In this document: positions 50,168-59,100 of the stretch, piece after piece | Numbering within the stretch: the stretch's first letter is position 1 | Layout: every line of letters starts with the position of its first letter | Source of the DNA: Candidatus Avelusimicrobium luingense | Lineage (GTDB): Bacteria > Elusimicrobiota > Elusimicrobia > Elusimicrobiales > Elusimicrobiaceae | Direction: 5' to 3' | Length of the DNA: 64,000 bases | Assembly (NCBI GenBank): GCA_900315845.1 | Contig: OOHK01000003.1 | Coordinates: forward strand, 146,904 to 210,903 | The notes under the pieces: model-generated | What the model was told of the DNA's origin: nothing | Database searches by the model: none | The model's input: only the letters and a program-made list of their open reading frames with translations | Position numbers and translations under genes: made by a program

Positions 50168-52552
50168 ATGAAAATTCTATACTCTTGGCTTAAAGATTTT
50201 ATTGATCTGGATTTAACGCCCGAAGAACTGGCGCAAAAATTAACCGATTTGGGTATTGAAGTCGCTTCTATGGAAACGACCGGGGCCGATTTTGAAGGCG
50301 TGAATGTGGCCCAAATTACGCAGATTGAAAATCACCCCGATTCCGACCATTTACATTTAGTGACGTTAGATCTTGGCGGCGGAAAAACGCAACGCGTCGT
50401 GTGCGGTGCGCCGAATGTGGCCGTCGGGCAAAAAGTGCCTTTGGCGCGCGTAGGTGCACGGCTTGGCAAGAATGTGCTAAAGCCGGCAGTTATCCGCGGT
50501 GTACAATCGGAAGGAATGATTTGCTCGTCTGATGAACTCGGACTTACTAATACCCGTGCCCGCGGTATTATGGTGTTGGATGAAAACCTGCCGCTCGGCA
50601 CAGATGTTTCGTCGTTATATGGCAAAGCCGATACGCTTTTTGATTTGGAAATTACCTCTAACCGTCCCGATTTGCTCTCGCATTTAGGTGTAGCCCGCGA
50701 ACTCGGGGCTTTATTAAATAAGCCGGTCAAACTTCCGGAAATCAAAGATATTGCCGGGCAAGGCAAAGCGCTGGATATTGAAATTCAAAATCCGCAAGCC
50801 TGTACGCGCTATATCGGGCGCGTGATCCGCGGTGTAAAAAATACCGAGTCGCCCGAGTGGCTTAAAATGCGTCTTTCCGCCATGGGCTTAAACCCCAAAA
50901 ACGCGCTCGTGGATATTACCAACTATGTGATGTTTGAACTCGGCCACCCGATGCACGCGTTTGATTTGCGTTTGGTAGAAGGCGGAAAAGTGATTGTACG
51001 CAACGCACAAGAAGGTGAAAAATTTACTATTTTAGACGGCAGAGAACTGACGTTAAATGCTAATTGTTTGTTAATTGCCGATACCAAAAAGGCCACCGCG
51101 CTTGCCGGTATTATGGGTGGGCTTAACAGCGGTATCCAAGAGGATACGACGGATATTTTTGTGGAAGCCGCCCACTTTGACGCGCCGACCATTAACAAAA
51201 CCGTTAAGAAATTCGGCGTGTCGTCCGATTCGTCCCAACGCTTTGAACGCGGTACGGACGTAAATGGGGCGTTACTTGCCATGCGCCGCGCCAGTGAACT
51301 TTTTGTGCAACTTTGCGGCGGAACAGCCAGCGAAATTAATGACGTATATCCTACGCCGTATAAGAACCCGACGGTGGAATTTACGCCCGCGGAAATTAAC
51401 AAAATTCTGGGTACGCAAATTTCCGAAGAACGGCTCAAAGAAATTTTCTCGCGCTTGGCGCTTGAGTTCCATGCGGACGGCGACAAATGGACGTTTGTAG
51501 CGCCTACGCACCGGCGCGACTTAAATCATAAGTGGGATCTTGCCGAAGAAGCCGCCCGCTTTGCCGGCTACGACCAAATCCCCGTGCATGCCTCGCGCGC
51601 GTTTGTAGCGTTTACCGATGCGCCCAAAGGGATTGAACTGGGCCGGCGGTTTGCCAAAACGCTTATCGGCCTTGGTTTCTGCGAGTGCAAAAACATTGAT
51701 TTTGTGGGAGAAAAAGAATTAAAAGCGTTTGGGCAAAACCCGCAATTTTGCATTAAAATAAAAAACGCTTTGGCGCAAGGGTGGGACTATTTGCGCCCGG
51801 TGCTACTGCCCGCGTTACTGAAAAACGTAGAGAGTAATTTGCGTTTCGGTAACCGCAATTTGGCGTTATTTGAAACGACCAAAACTTTCCAAAACATCAA
51901 AGGTTTCCCGGTGGAAAATTACGGCGTAGCCGGAGTGTTATGCGGAACGTTGGAACAGGAAAAATTCTTCGGTATGTCCGAAAAACCCGTTGATTTTTAC
52001 TTGTTAAAAGGGCTCATGCAGGCGGCATTCTCAAGCGTGGATGGTATTAGTTTTGCGGTGTCTAAAACGGTGCCGTGCTATATGCATCCCAAAATCTGCA
52101 TGGATATCGTTTTGGGCGGAAAAGTAATCGGGCAATTCGGTAAACTCCACCCGCTTACGTTAAAAGCGTTTGGTATCAAAACCGCAGATGTGTGGGCGTT
52201 TGAATTTGCTACCAAACAAATTGAAAAAAGTTTTTCCGCGCAAGATTTCAAACCCGCCAAAGATGTAGCGGTATTCCCGCCGTCTTTGCGTGATTTGTCC
52301 GTAGTGGTGGATAAAACCGTCACGTACGCACAAATCGTATCTGCGTTGGATAAAACGCCGCTGGATGTTGATTTAGCGTATCATCTGATTGATAAATACG
52401 AAGGCGAACATTTGCCCGCAGGGAAAAAGAGTGTCACGTTCTCGCTCGCATTTTCCAATCCGGCGCGTACGCTTAAAGATAAAGAAACCGACGAGGCCTT
52501 TAACCGCATTGTAGAGCAGTTAAAAGCGGCTGTCGGCGCGGAATTACGCTAA
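50168..52552 (+). CDS. pheT: Phenylalanyl-tRNA synthetase beta subunit
   Basis: Beta subunit of 794 residues that binds tRNA-Phe and edits Tyr-tRNA-Phe. Domains in order: N-terminal LKDFIDLDLTPEELAQKL, EMAP/OB-fold (about 40-150, IENHPDSDHLHLVTL), B3/B4 editing domain, B5 domain (VEFTPAEINKILGT), catalytic-like core, and the C-terminal ferredoxin-fold anticodon-binding domain (about 700-794, VFPPSLRDLSVVV). A GGAG site precedes the ATG, 10 bases after pheS. Confidence 0.95.
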   Translation: MKILYSWLKDFIDLDLTPEELAQKLTDLGIEVASMETTGADFEGVNVAQITQIENHPDSDHLHLVTLDLGGGKTQRVVCGAPNVAVGQKVPLARVGARLGKNVLKPAVIRGVQSEGMICSSDELGLTNTRARGIMVLDENLPLGTDVSSLYGKADTLFDLEITSNRPDLLSHLGVARELGALLNKPVKLPEIKDIAGQGKALDIEIQNPQACTRYIGRVIRGVKNTESPEWLKMRLSAMGLNPKNALVDITNYVMFELGHPMHAFDLRLVEGGKVIVRNAQEGEKFTILDGRELTLNANCLLIADTKKATALAGIMGGLNSGIQEDTTDIFVEAAHFDAPTINKTVKKFGVSSDSSQRFERGTDVNGALLAMRRASELFVQLCGGTASEINDVYPTPYKNPTVEFTPAEINKILGTQISEERLKEIFSRLALEFHADGDKWTFVAPTHRRDLNHKWDLAEEAARFAGYDQIPVHASRAFVAFTDAPKGIELGRRFAKTLIGLGFCECKNIDFVGEKELKAFGQNPQFCIKIKNALAQGWDYLRPVLLPALLKNVESNLRFGNRNLALFETTKTFQNIKGFPVENYGVAGVLCGTLEQEKFFGMSEKPVDFYLLKGLMQAAFSSVDGISFAVSKTVPCYMHPKICMDIVLGGKVIGQFGKLHPLTLKAFGIKTADVWAFEFATKQIEKSFSAQDFKPAKDVAVFPPSLRDLSVVVDKTVTYAQIVSALDKTPLDVDLAYHLIDKYEGEHLPAGKKSVTFSLAFSNPARTLKDKETDEAFNRIVEQLKAAVGAELR

Positions 52553-52553
52553 T

Positions 52554-52814
52554 ATGCAAGAAAAATTAAAAGAGTTAGAATTGCTTGCTTCTCAACTACT
52601 TGCGCGCCAAAAAGACGCGCAAGCGCAAAACGCTGCCTTAAAACAACGGTTGCGTATCTTGGAAGAAAGCGTAGAAAAACTCAAAAAGACGGAAGCCGAA
52701 TTGCGTGCGCTTAAAGAATGGAAAAAGAACACGCAAACGGTGTTGCGCCGTCTGGCTACGCGTGTGGATAAAGAATTGGAAAAAGCCAAACAAGAAGAAA
52801 ATAAGATTGTGTAA
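52554..52814 (+). CDS. Small coiled-coil protein after pheT
   Basis: Protein of 86 residues that is almost one continuous coiled coil with heptads of Leu (LKELELLASQLLARQKDAQ, LKQRLRILEESVEKLKKTE). Charge is dominated by K, E and R; there is no Cys, Pro or Gly. It starts one base after the pheT stop. In many bacteria the division protein gene zapA follows pheT, so a role like ZapB or a division-associated coiled coil is possible, but sequence similarity is not specific enough to say so. Confidence 0.7.
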   Translation: MQEKLKELELLASQLLARQKDAQAQNAALKQRLRILEESVEKLKKTEAELRALKEWKKNTQTVLRRLATRVDKELEKAKQEENKIV

Positions 52815-52834
52815 AGGTATTTGGTACCAATTTT

Positions 52835-52868
52835 ACATCCCTTTTATCGTGAGATAAAAGGGATGTTT
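52835..52868. terminator. Terminator of the pheST operon
   Basis: ACATCCCTTTTATC (52835-52848) pairs perfectly with GATAAAAGGGATGT (52853-52866) around GTGA. It also lies directly after the convergent pilin stop codon. The T-run is short. Confidence 0.8.
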
Positions 52869-52871
52869 CGT

Positions 52872-53420
52872 TTAAGGCATCGTGTACCAACGCAATTGGG
52901 GATTTCCCGCAATAAAAGAGCCCTTCATTATTTGGGTACAGTAAGAACCTGCTGTGCCGGAAAAACTGTAACCGCCGGAAATGCGCTCTACGCAAAGAGG
53001 CACTTCTTTAGGCAAAGAATGTTGGGCTGTTGATAAATAGATCATAAATCCGCATCCCGTATATTTACCGCTAATATGCCCGACCGAAACCCCCGGTTCT
53101 TGGCCCCCGGTGGCATTATACAACTGCAGACTCCATTCCCCGTTAGATTTGGCATCGCCGTCCACCGAAGAAGTCCATTTGGCTGTTCCCGTCCACGGGA
53201 TATCTATACTTAATTCATCAATAGAAGTGGCATGTGTACCGTTGGCTAAATTATAAGCAGTGGCCGCATCATACGTAGATTTTAACAGTGTGAGTGCTTG
53301 CGCCGAGCGTGATTTTTCTACCGCTTTATTATACTGCGGCAACGCCACGCCGGCCAAAATACCGATAATTAAAACTACTACTAACAGTTCAATTAACGTA
53401 AATGCTTGGGTGTTTTTCAT
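52872..53420 (-). CDS. Orphan type IV pilin-like protein
   Basis: Pilin-like protein of 182 residues. Leader MKNTQA, then [20 protein letters not shown] with Glu5, then PQYNKAVEKSRSAQALTLL. The globular part contains AYNLANGTHATSIDEL, the same layout as the pilins at 9893 and 31088, and cysteines in GCGF, PLCVER and SYCTQ. The ribosome site is AAGGAT. It is monocistronic and convergent with the pheST operon. Confidence 0.87.
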   Translation of the reverse strand: MKNTQAFTLIELLVVVLIIGILAGVALPQYNKAVEKSRSAQALTLLKSTYDAATAYNLANGTHATSIDELSIDIPWTGTAKWTSSVDGDAKSNGEWSLQLYNATGGQEPGVSVGHISGKYTGCGFMIYLSTAQHSLPKEVPLCVERISGGYSFSGTAGSYCTQIMKGSFIAGNPQLRWYTMP

Positions 53421-53504
53421 GTTGGATATCCTTTTTCGTAATTTTCTACGGATATTTTATTGTTTTTATAGGCTATTATCAAGGGGCGCTCTTTTATCAG
53501 GCGT

Positions 53505-53536
53505 AAAAAAAGGCCTTCTTTACGAAGGCCTTTTTT
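53505..53536 (-). terminator. Terminator of the POT transporter gene
   Basis: AAAAAAAGGCCTTC pairs with GAAGGCCTTTTTT around a 5-base loop. Read on minus it follows the POT stop codon by 16 bases and isolates it from the pilin gene. Confidence 0.92.
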
Positions 53537-53551
53537 GTGTCTGAAAACTAC

Positions 53552-54937
53552 TTAATGTACCCCATGCATCCAGTGTAAGATTTTGCGGGTCATTATCCAC
53601 ATAATCACACCAAATAGCATGGATCCGATGGCCGGCACAGAGAACAACGTGGCTAAACTCCACGATTCGTACTGGCTGGCGAGCATACCGGCTAAAATGT
53701 TACCGAAGAACGAACCCATTAACCATATACCCATAAACAAGGACATGAATTTAACAGGGGCCAGTTTGGTAACCATGGAAAGCCCCACCGGGCTTAAGCA
53801 CAGTTCGCCCATCGTGCAGAACATGTACATAAAGATTAACCACAAGGCGCTGACCGGGCCGCTGGATTGATACAAGGAAGCGGCTACGGCGATAATCGCA
53901 AAAGCGATACCTTGTAAGAATAACCCCCAACCGAATTTTGTGGGGATGGACGGATCTTTAGAACCGAGTCTAATCCACAATTTAGCAAACAGCGGCGCAA
54001 ACAGTACCACGAAGATCGGGTTAATGGCTTGGAAGTACGAGGCTTTCAACGTAATTTTCCCGATAAACGGCAACGTCGGCGTCAGGTTAGTGGCTTCGGC
54101 TGCAAAGAAGTTAAGCGAAGTGCCCGCTTGTTCAAAGAACGTAAAGAAGAATACCGCAAAGAACGTAAAGGTGAAAATCGCTTTGATTTTATCCCAATCT
54201 TCTTGCGAGAGCGGTTTTTCGGCTTCTTTGGCTTTGGCAATTTCGGTCGGGTCTTTAATGGCATCGGCTTTGGTAGCGGGTAACAACCCGATATGGCCCA
54301 AGTATTTGTTTTGAGAAAGTAAGTACCATACTAAACCAATAAGCATCCCGAATCCGGCAGCCATGAAACCATATTTCCATTTATAGGCTTCCAAGACGTT
54401 GTTTAAGTCGGTCGGCTCGCCGAAGAATCCGCAGATAAACGGTGCAAAGAATGCCCCAATGTTAATACCCATGTAGAAAATGGTAAAACCACCGTCACGG
54501 CGTACATCGTTAGGTTCATACAGTTCACCTACAATCGTAGAAATGTTCGGTTTGAAGAAACCGTTTCCGATAATAATAAGCGTAAGCCCCGTTCCCAAGG
54601 CAACAATCGGGTTAATGATTTCATAAGAGGCCAAGGTAAATTGACCCATCGCCATCAAAATGGCACCGATCGTAATGGAGTGGCGTTTGCCGATATAACG
54701 ATCCGCTAGGTAGCCGCCAAGTACCGGCGTCAAATAAACTAGGGCCGTAAATATCCCATATACTCTGCTGGATGTAGCCTTGCTAAACCCAATTACGGTA
54801 CTGATCATGAACAGCGACAAAAGCGCCCGCATACCGTAGTAGTTGAAACGTTCCCACATTTCCACCATGAAAAGCATATATAAGCCTTTCGGGTGGCCTG
54901 TTTTGGTTACGTTATGTTTTACTTCTTCGTCAGTCAT
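53552..54937 (-). CDS. POT family proton-coupled peptide transporter
   Basis: Proton-dependent oligopeptide transporter of 461 residues with about twelve or more membrane helices. The proton-coupling motif E26-MW-E29-R30 in helix 1 (MVEMWERFNYYGMRALL) is intact. GGYLADRYIGKRHSITIGA and the GNGFFKPNISTIVGELY motif follow. LCLSPVGLSMVTKLAP near the C-terminal part is also typical. It imports di- and tripeptides. AAGGAG lies about twelve bases before the ATG, a long spacing. Confidence 0.94.
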   Translation of the reverse strand: MTDEEVKHNVTKTGHPKGLYMLFMVEMWERFNYYGMRALLSLFMISTVIGFSKATSSRVYGIFTALVYLTPVLGGYLADRYIGKRHSITIGAILMAMGQFTLASYEIINPIVALGTGLTLIIIGNGFFKPNISTIVGELYEPNDVRRDGGFTIFYMGINIGAFFAPFICGFFGEPTDLNNVLEAYKWKYGFMAAGFGMLIGLVWYLLSQNKYLGHIGLLPATKADAIKDPTEIAKAKEAEKPLSQEDWDKIKAIFTFTFFAVFFFTFFEQAGTSLNFFAAEATNLTPTLPFIGKITLKASYFQAINPIFVVLFAPLFAKLWIRLGSKDPSIPTKFGWGLFLQGIAFAIIAVAASLYQSSGPVSALWLIFMYMFCTMGELCLSPVGLSMVTKLAPVKFMSLFMGIWLMGSFFGNILAGMLASQYESWSLATLFSVPAIGSMLFGVIMWIMTRKILHWMHGVH

Positions 54938-55029
54938 TTTTCGTTTTCTTCTCCTTATATGAATAAAAAATAGAAATAAACAACTATCTTATATTTTACA
55001 AAATATATGGGGGTATCTGCCTGATTTTT

Positions 55030-55341
55030 TTAGAAACCGCCGCCGATAAGTAGTTGCGTGGCTTCTTGCGTGAGTTGGAAGATGCGGTAACAGGCTACTA
55101 TAAAATAATAGCCTACGAGTCCCAAAATGATACTGTAAATGATTTTAGCGGTTAGCCCTAACCGTTTGGACATCCACACCAGCGGCAATACAAACGGCCC
55201 TAACACCAGCATCAATAAAATGATTCCGCTGTGTGAATACCAAAACCCATGGCCCGGCTTCAAACTGCGCCCGCAATGACGGCAATAATTGTCGGTTTCG
55301 TCCACGAGTAAGTGGCATGATTTGCAAGTAACCGGGTTCAT
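55030..55341 (-). CDS. Zinc-ribbon membrane protein
   Basis: Small protein of 103 residues with an N-terminal zinc ribbon, CKSC (residues 6-9) and CRHC (residues 20-23). Two hydrophobic segments follow (about 37-57 and 63-90). No function is known for such proteins. Its ATG overlaps the end of the upstream Rel gene by 4 bases, so production is coupled to the stringent-response enzyme. Confidence 0.75.
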   Translation of the reverse strand: MNPVTCKSCHLLVDETDNYCRHCGRSLKPGHGFWYSHSGIILLMLVLGPFVLPLVWMSKRLGLTAKIIYSIILGLVGYYFIVACYRIFQLTQEATQLLIGGGF

Positions 55342-56789
55342 AGTTTGATTCCTTTACTGCGTAAAAAACGTTTAATATGGCTGCGTGCGGCGGCAGTTTT
55401 GGCAAAGTTGAGCCAATCTTGTTTCGGCTCACCGTTTTTGCGCGTGATAATTTCGCACACGTCGCCCGTTTTGAACGTGTAGTCCATACGCACCATACGG
55501 TTATTGACTTTGGCCCCTACATAGTGGTTGCCGATATCGGTATGAATGGAATAGGCAAAATCAATAGGCGTAGAGCCGACCGGTAACGATTTGACGTCTG
55601 CCTGCGGAGTGAAAACGAAAATCTGTTGCAAGTTGACGTCGGTTTTGAAACCTTCCAAAAATTCGCGCGGGGCGGTTAAGTCTTGTTGCCACTCTATCCA
55701 GCGGCGTATCCAGTTAATTTTTTCATCAAAGTTTTTATCTTGCTTGGTGTTACCCATTTTATAGCGCCAATGCGCCGCGATACCATATTCACAGGTGCGG
55801 TGCATTTCTTCGGTACGGATTTGCAATTCAATAATATCCCCGTCGGGTGACACGACCGTTGTGTGGATACTTTGATACATATTGGCTTTGGGCGTGGCAA
55901 TATAGTCGGTAAATGTACCGGCAATCGGCTTAAATACGCTATGCACAACGCCTAATGCGCGGTAGCAGTCTTGCACGGTTTTAGTAATGATACGTACACC
56001 TAACGAATCTTGAATTTCCGCAAACGATAAATGTTGGCTTTGCATTTTGCGATAAATAGAATAATAATTTTTCGCCCGTGCCAAAATGCGCGAGTTCAAC
56101 TGCGCTTCTTTTAAGGCCGGCTCTAAATGGGCCTTAAAGTGTTCCAACGCGGCTTGCCGGTCGGCGGTGCGTGCTTCTACTTCTTTTTTCAAATTGGCAT
56201 ATTCGGTGGGGTGCAAATACTTAAACGATAAATCTTCCAAATCGGTTTTAATGGTGAACATCCCAAGCCGCTGGGCAAGCGGCGCATAGAGCGAAATAGT
56301 TTCGTAGGCTTTTAATTTTTGCCGCTCGGGGGGGAGCGCGTCTAACGTGCGCATGTTGTGGGTGCGGTCGGCGAGTTTAATTAAAATAACGCGCACATCT
56401 TCGGCTACCGCAATTAACATTTTGCGCCAATTTTCCACAGTTTCTTCGTCGGTGGACGAAAATTTTAAGTCGCTGATTTTCGTTACCCCTTGCACCATGT
56501 GGGCTACTTGCGGGTTAAATTCTTTGCGCAGATCGTCCAATGTAATAGAAGTATCTTCTACGGTATCGTGTAACAGCCCGGCGCAAATGGTATCTGCATC
56601 CAAATTGAAATCCATTAAGATGTTGGCCACATGCTGACAATGGATAAAATACGGTTCGCCCGTTTCCCGTTTTTGGTTGGCATGTGCTTTTTCGGCAAAG
56701 TGGTAGGCCTTCTCAATAAGGGACGTATCTTGAGTAGGGTTATACTCTTTGAATTTATGAAGTAACGCGGGTAAATCAGGTGCTTGCAT
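55338..56789 (-). CDS. Short RelA/SpoT (p)ppGpp synthetase/hydrolase
   Basis: Stringent-response enzyme of 483 residues. The N-terminal HD hydrolase domain is intact (ETGEPYFIHCQHVANIL, then GLLHDTVEDT at about 70-79). The synthetase domain follows (about 230-360, GVRIITKTVQDCYRALGVVHS, DYIATPKANMYQSIHTTV, ELQIRTEEMHRTCEYGIAAHW). A TGS domain closes it (about 400-465, IFVFTPQADVKSLPVGSTP). Classical long Rel proteins have about 700-750 residues with helical, zinc-finger and ACT domains after TGS; these are absent here, the chain ending shortly after TGS. The lpxB gene lies just downstream on the other side by two bases. Confidence 0.9.
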   Translation of the reverse strand: MQAPDLPALLHKFKEYNPTQDTSLIEKAYHFAEKAHANQKRETGEPYFIHCQHVANILMDFNLDADTICAGLLHDTVEDTSITLDDLRKEFNPQVAHMVQGVTKISDLKFSSTDEETVENWRKMLIAVAEDVRVILIKLADRTHNMRTLDALPPERQKLKAYETISLYAPLAQRLGMFTIKTDLEDLSFKYLHPTEYANLKKEVEARTADRQAALEHFKAHLEPALKEAQLNSRILARAKNYYSIYRKMQSQHLSFAEIQDSLGVRIITKTVQDCYRALGVVHSVFKPIAGTFTDYIATPKANMYQSIHTTVVSPDGDIIELQIRTEEMHRTCEYGIAAHWRYKMGNTKQDKNFDEKINWIRRWIEWQQDLTAPREFLEGFKTDVNLQQIFVFTPQADVKSLPVGSTPIDFAYSIHTDIGNHYVGAKVNNRMVRMDYTFKTGDVCEIITRKNGEPKQDWLNFAKTAAARSHIKRFLRSKGIKL

Positions 56790-56791
56790 AA

Positions 56792-57949
56792 TTAGTTTTT
56801 CTGTTGTAAATCATTCAAAATTTCCTGTGCGGCTCGCTGAGCGACACCGGGTTCCCCTAATTCGGCACGCAACGTAAGTAATTGCTTACGCATATCGGCG
56901 AGCAACCGGGGATTTTGGAACATCGCCATTGTTTCGGCGGCTAATGCGGTGGGGGTGGCGTGATGTTGAATCAGCTCCCGTACAAGCGGCTTATCCGCCA
57001 GCAAATTCACGAGTGAAATATAGCGTACTTTGATGACTAACCCGGCAATCAGTGCCGTCGGCCAAAACATTTTATAGGCTACGGCCATCGGCACCCCCAA
57101 GAGTGCATTTTCCAAGGTGGCTGTGCCTGAGCACGCAAGTAAAAAATCCATTTGGCTGCGTTTCTCGTAATTTTTGTCTTTGACAAAATGAAATTGTTTA
57201 TGGAGCGGTTCGCCGATCATTTCGGCAATTTTTGTTTCATCCGCATCCGGCAGTAGGAACATAGAGGCTTGCGTGTTGGGAAATTCTTTCAAAACTTTCT
57301 TAAATGCCTGATAAAAAACCGGGGCCAAACGTTTGATTTCTCCGCCGCGGCTGCCGGGTAAAAGCCCTAATTGCCACGCGTGGTTTTTAGCATCTTTGAC
57401 GTCGTAAGTTTTTTCCAGCGGTGCGGGAAGTAAATCTAAAAGCGGATTACCCAAAAATACCGCATTACCGCCGAATTTTTGATGAAACGCCGGCTCAAAC
57501 GGATAGATGACAAACATTTTGCGCGTGAGTTTGGCTAATTTTTTAGCGCGGTATTGGCGGCTGGCCCACACTTGCGGCGTTACATAATAGTATGCCGGAA
57601 TGTGACGGTGAAAAGCCATTTCCAATACTTGATGATTAAATCCGTAAAAGTCCACCACGATTAGCGCAATCGGATTTTTTGTTTCCATATATTCGCGGAT
57701 ACGGTTGACTAAACTAATCCACAACGGCATTTTTTTAAGCGGTTCAATAAATCCGTTAGTGCCTTTGCTGGCCAAGTCATACCAAAAATCGTCGCACAGC
57801 GGTTGCATATTTTTCCCGCCGATAGCGGTAATATGAATTTGCGGATCTGCCGCTTTTAAGGCGCGAATTAAGCCGGCCGCGTGAATATCGCCCGATACAT
57901 CGCCGGCTACGATTAAAATGTTTTTATCAATCGGGGTAACGGTGGACAT
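56792..57949 (-). CDS. lpxB: Lipid-A-disaccharide synthase
   Basis: Glycosyltransferase family 19 enzyme of 385 residues that joins UDP-2,3-diacylglucosamine and lipid X to form the lipid A disaccharide. Signatures are VAGDVSGDIHAAGLIRAL near the start, IVVDFYGFNHQVLEMA (about 95-110), YYYVTPQVWASRQYRAKKL (about 121-139) and GLLPGSRGGEIKRL (about 195-208). It shows the organism makes a lipid A-based outer membrane. Its ATG overlaps the upstream oxidoreductase stop by one base. Confidence 0.94.
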   Translation of the reverse strand: MSTVTPIDKNILIVAGDVSGDIHAAGLIRALKAADPQIHITAIGGKNMQPLCDDFWYDLASKGTNGFIEPLKKMPLWISLVNRIREYMETKNPIALIVVDFYGFNHQVLEMAFHRHIPAYYYVTPQVWASRQYRAKKLAKLTRKMFVIYPFEPAFHQKFGGNAVFLGNPLLDLLPAPLEKTYDVKDAKNHAWQLGLLPGSRGGEIKRLAPVFYQAFKKVLKEFPNTQASMFLLPDADETKIAEMIGEPLHKQFHFVKDKNYEKRSQMDFLLACSGTATLENALLGVPMAVAYKMFWPTALIAGLVIKVRYISLVNLLADKPLVRELIQHHATPTALAAETMAMFQNPRLLADMRKQLLTLRAELGEPGVAQRAAQEILNDLQQKN

Positions 57950-59010
57950 TATTTATCTCCTTTGAGTTTGCCAACCGCTTCATCAAACACGGTTTGCGCG
58001 GCGCGCGCCACGGTCGTGAGCGTTTGGAGCGGTTTGGGGGTGTGTAAGTGGCCGGTTTTGGGAATATCAAAACGGTTCATTTTTTCTAAAATGTGCAACG
58101 CCAAATCTAACGCTTTAGAACCCTTTTCTCCGCTGGGGGCGGGGGTTTTGGCGGTGCGGATGCAATCCATAAAGTGTAAAATTTCAGACGTAATGGGAAG
58201 TTGTTTCTCTACTTTAGGATAATTAACCGTTAAATCGCTCATGGCATTAACAACGGGTTTTTCTTTGCGGTACGTTTTAACGCGTGCGTTCATAAAATCT
58301 ACGGAAACATAACCGTCTGGTTGGAACACATGCATAAAACGGGCGCGTTCAAAACTGGCGCGGCTGGCAGTAATGTCGGCCACGGCACCGTTTTCAAAAT
58401 GCAACCGCACGTTAGCAATATCTTCGTGTGGGGAAAACACGCTAAGTCCCACGGCTTCTACGTTAATAACTTCGCTGGGGATCAAGGTGTAAAGTAAATC
58501 TAAATCGTGAATCATCAAGTCCAGCACTACGCTGATGTGTGCCATGCGCCCGTCGTAAGGCCCTTGGCGGGTGATGGTAATAAAGCGCGGATCTTTGATG
58601 TAATTGCGCGCTTCTACCACGGCGGGATTAAAGCGTTCCACGTGTCCGACTTGCAAAATCAAATCATGTTTTTTGGCGGCTTGAATTAAATCGCGTGCTT
58701 CTTCCATAGTCACGGCAATCGGTTTTTCTACAAGGGTGTGTATGCCGTTTTCCAAAAATAACATGCCGAGTTTATGGTGAAGCGGAGTCGGCGCGGCAAT
58801 GATTACCGCATCCACTTGGCCGAGTAATTCTTCGGGGTGCGTGTAGGGGGTACAATTGTGTTCCCAGGCGAGTTTTTGCGCGCGCATTTGGTCGGGGTCG
58901 CAAACGCCTACTAACGTAACACCTTTCATTTTTGCTAAGGTGCGTGTGTGAAATGTGCCGATTTTTCCGGCACCGATAACGCCAAAACGTATATTCTTTT
59001 CTTCTGCCAT
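57949..59010 (-). CDS. Gfo/Idh/MocA family oxidoreductase
   Basis: NAD(P)-dependent sugar oxidoreductase of 353 residues. The Rossmann motif is FGVIGAGKIGTFHTRTL (about 8-24). The catalytic-type EKP motif is LVEKPIAVTMEEA (about 93-105) and VGHVERFNP follows near 123. The C-terminal domain contains HDLDLLYTL. Coupled to lpxB, it may act on a lipid A or surface-sugar precursor; GnnA, which oxidises UDP-GlcNAc for GlcN3N-type lipid A, belongs to this family. The GnnB aminotransferase is not beside it, so this is only a possibility. GAGAG precedes the ATG. Confidence 0.85.
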   Translation of the reverse strand: MAEEKNIRFGVIGAGKIGTFHTRTLAKMKGVTLVGVCDPDQMRAQKLAWEHNCTPYTHPEELLGQVDAVIIAAPTPLHHKLGMLFLENGIHTLVEKPIAVTMEEARDLIQAAKKHDLILQVGHVERFNPAVVEARNYIKDPRFITITRQGPYDGRMAHISVVLDLMIHDLDLLYTLIPSEVINVEAVGLSVFSPHEDIANVRLHFENGAVADITASRASFERARFMHVFQPDGYVSVDFMNARVKTYRKEKPVVNAMSDLTVNYPKVEKQLPITSEILHFMDCIRTAKTPAPSGEKGSKALDLALHILEKMNRFDIPKTGHLHTPKPLQTLTTVARAAQTVFDEAVGKLKGDK

Positions 59011-59088
59011 AAAATACTCTCTATTTTTTATTATACTTAATTCTGGGGCGACTTCGCGTACGGAAAAAAGTAACGGCGGTTTTAGTGG

Positions 59089-59094
59089 TATAAT
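59089..59094 (+). promoter_or_regulatory. -10 element placed for a leaderless transcript
   Basis: TATAAT, six bases (ATAAAT), then the ATG at 59101. Expected +1 coincides with the A of the start codon, and there is no ribosome site. The -35 is not clear. Confidence 0.6.
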
Positions 59095-59100
59095 ATAAAT

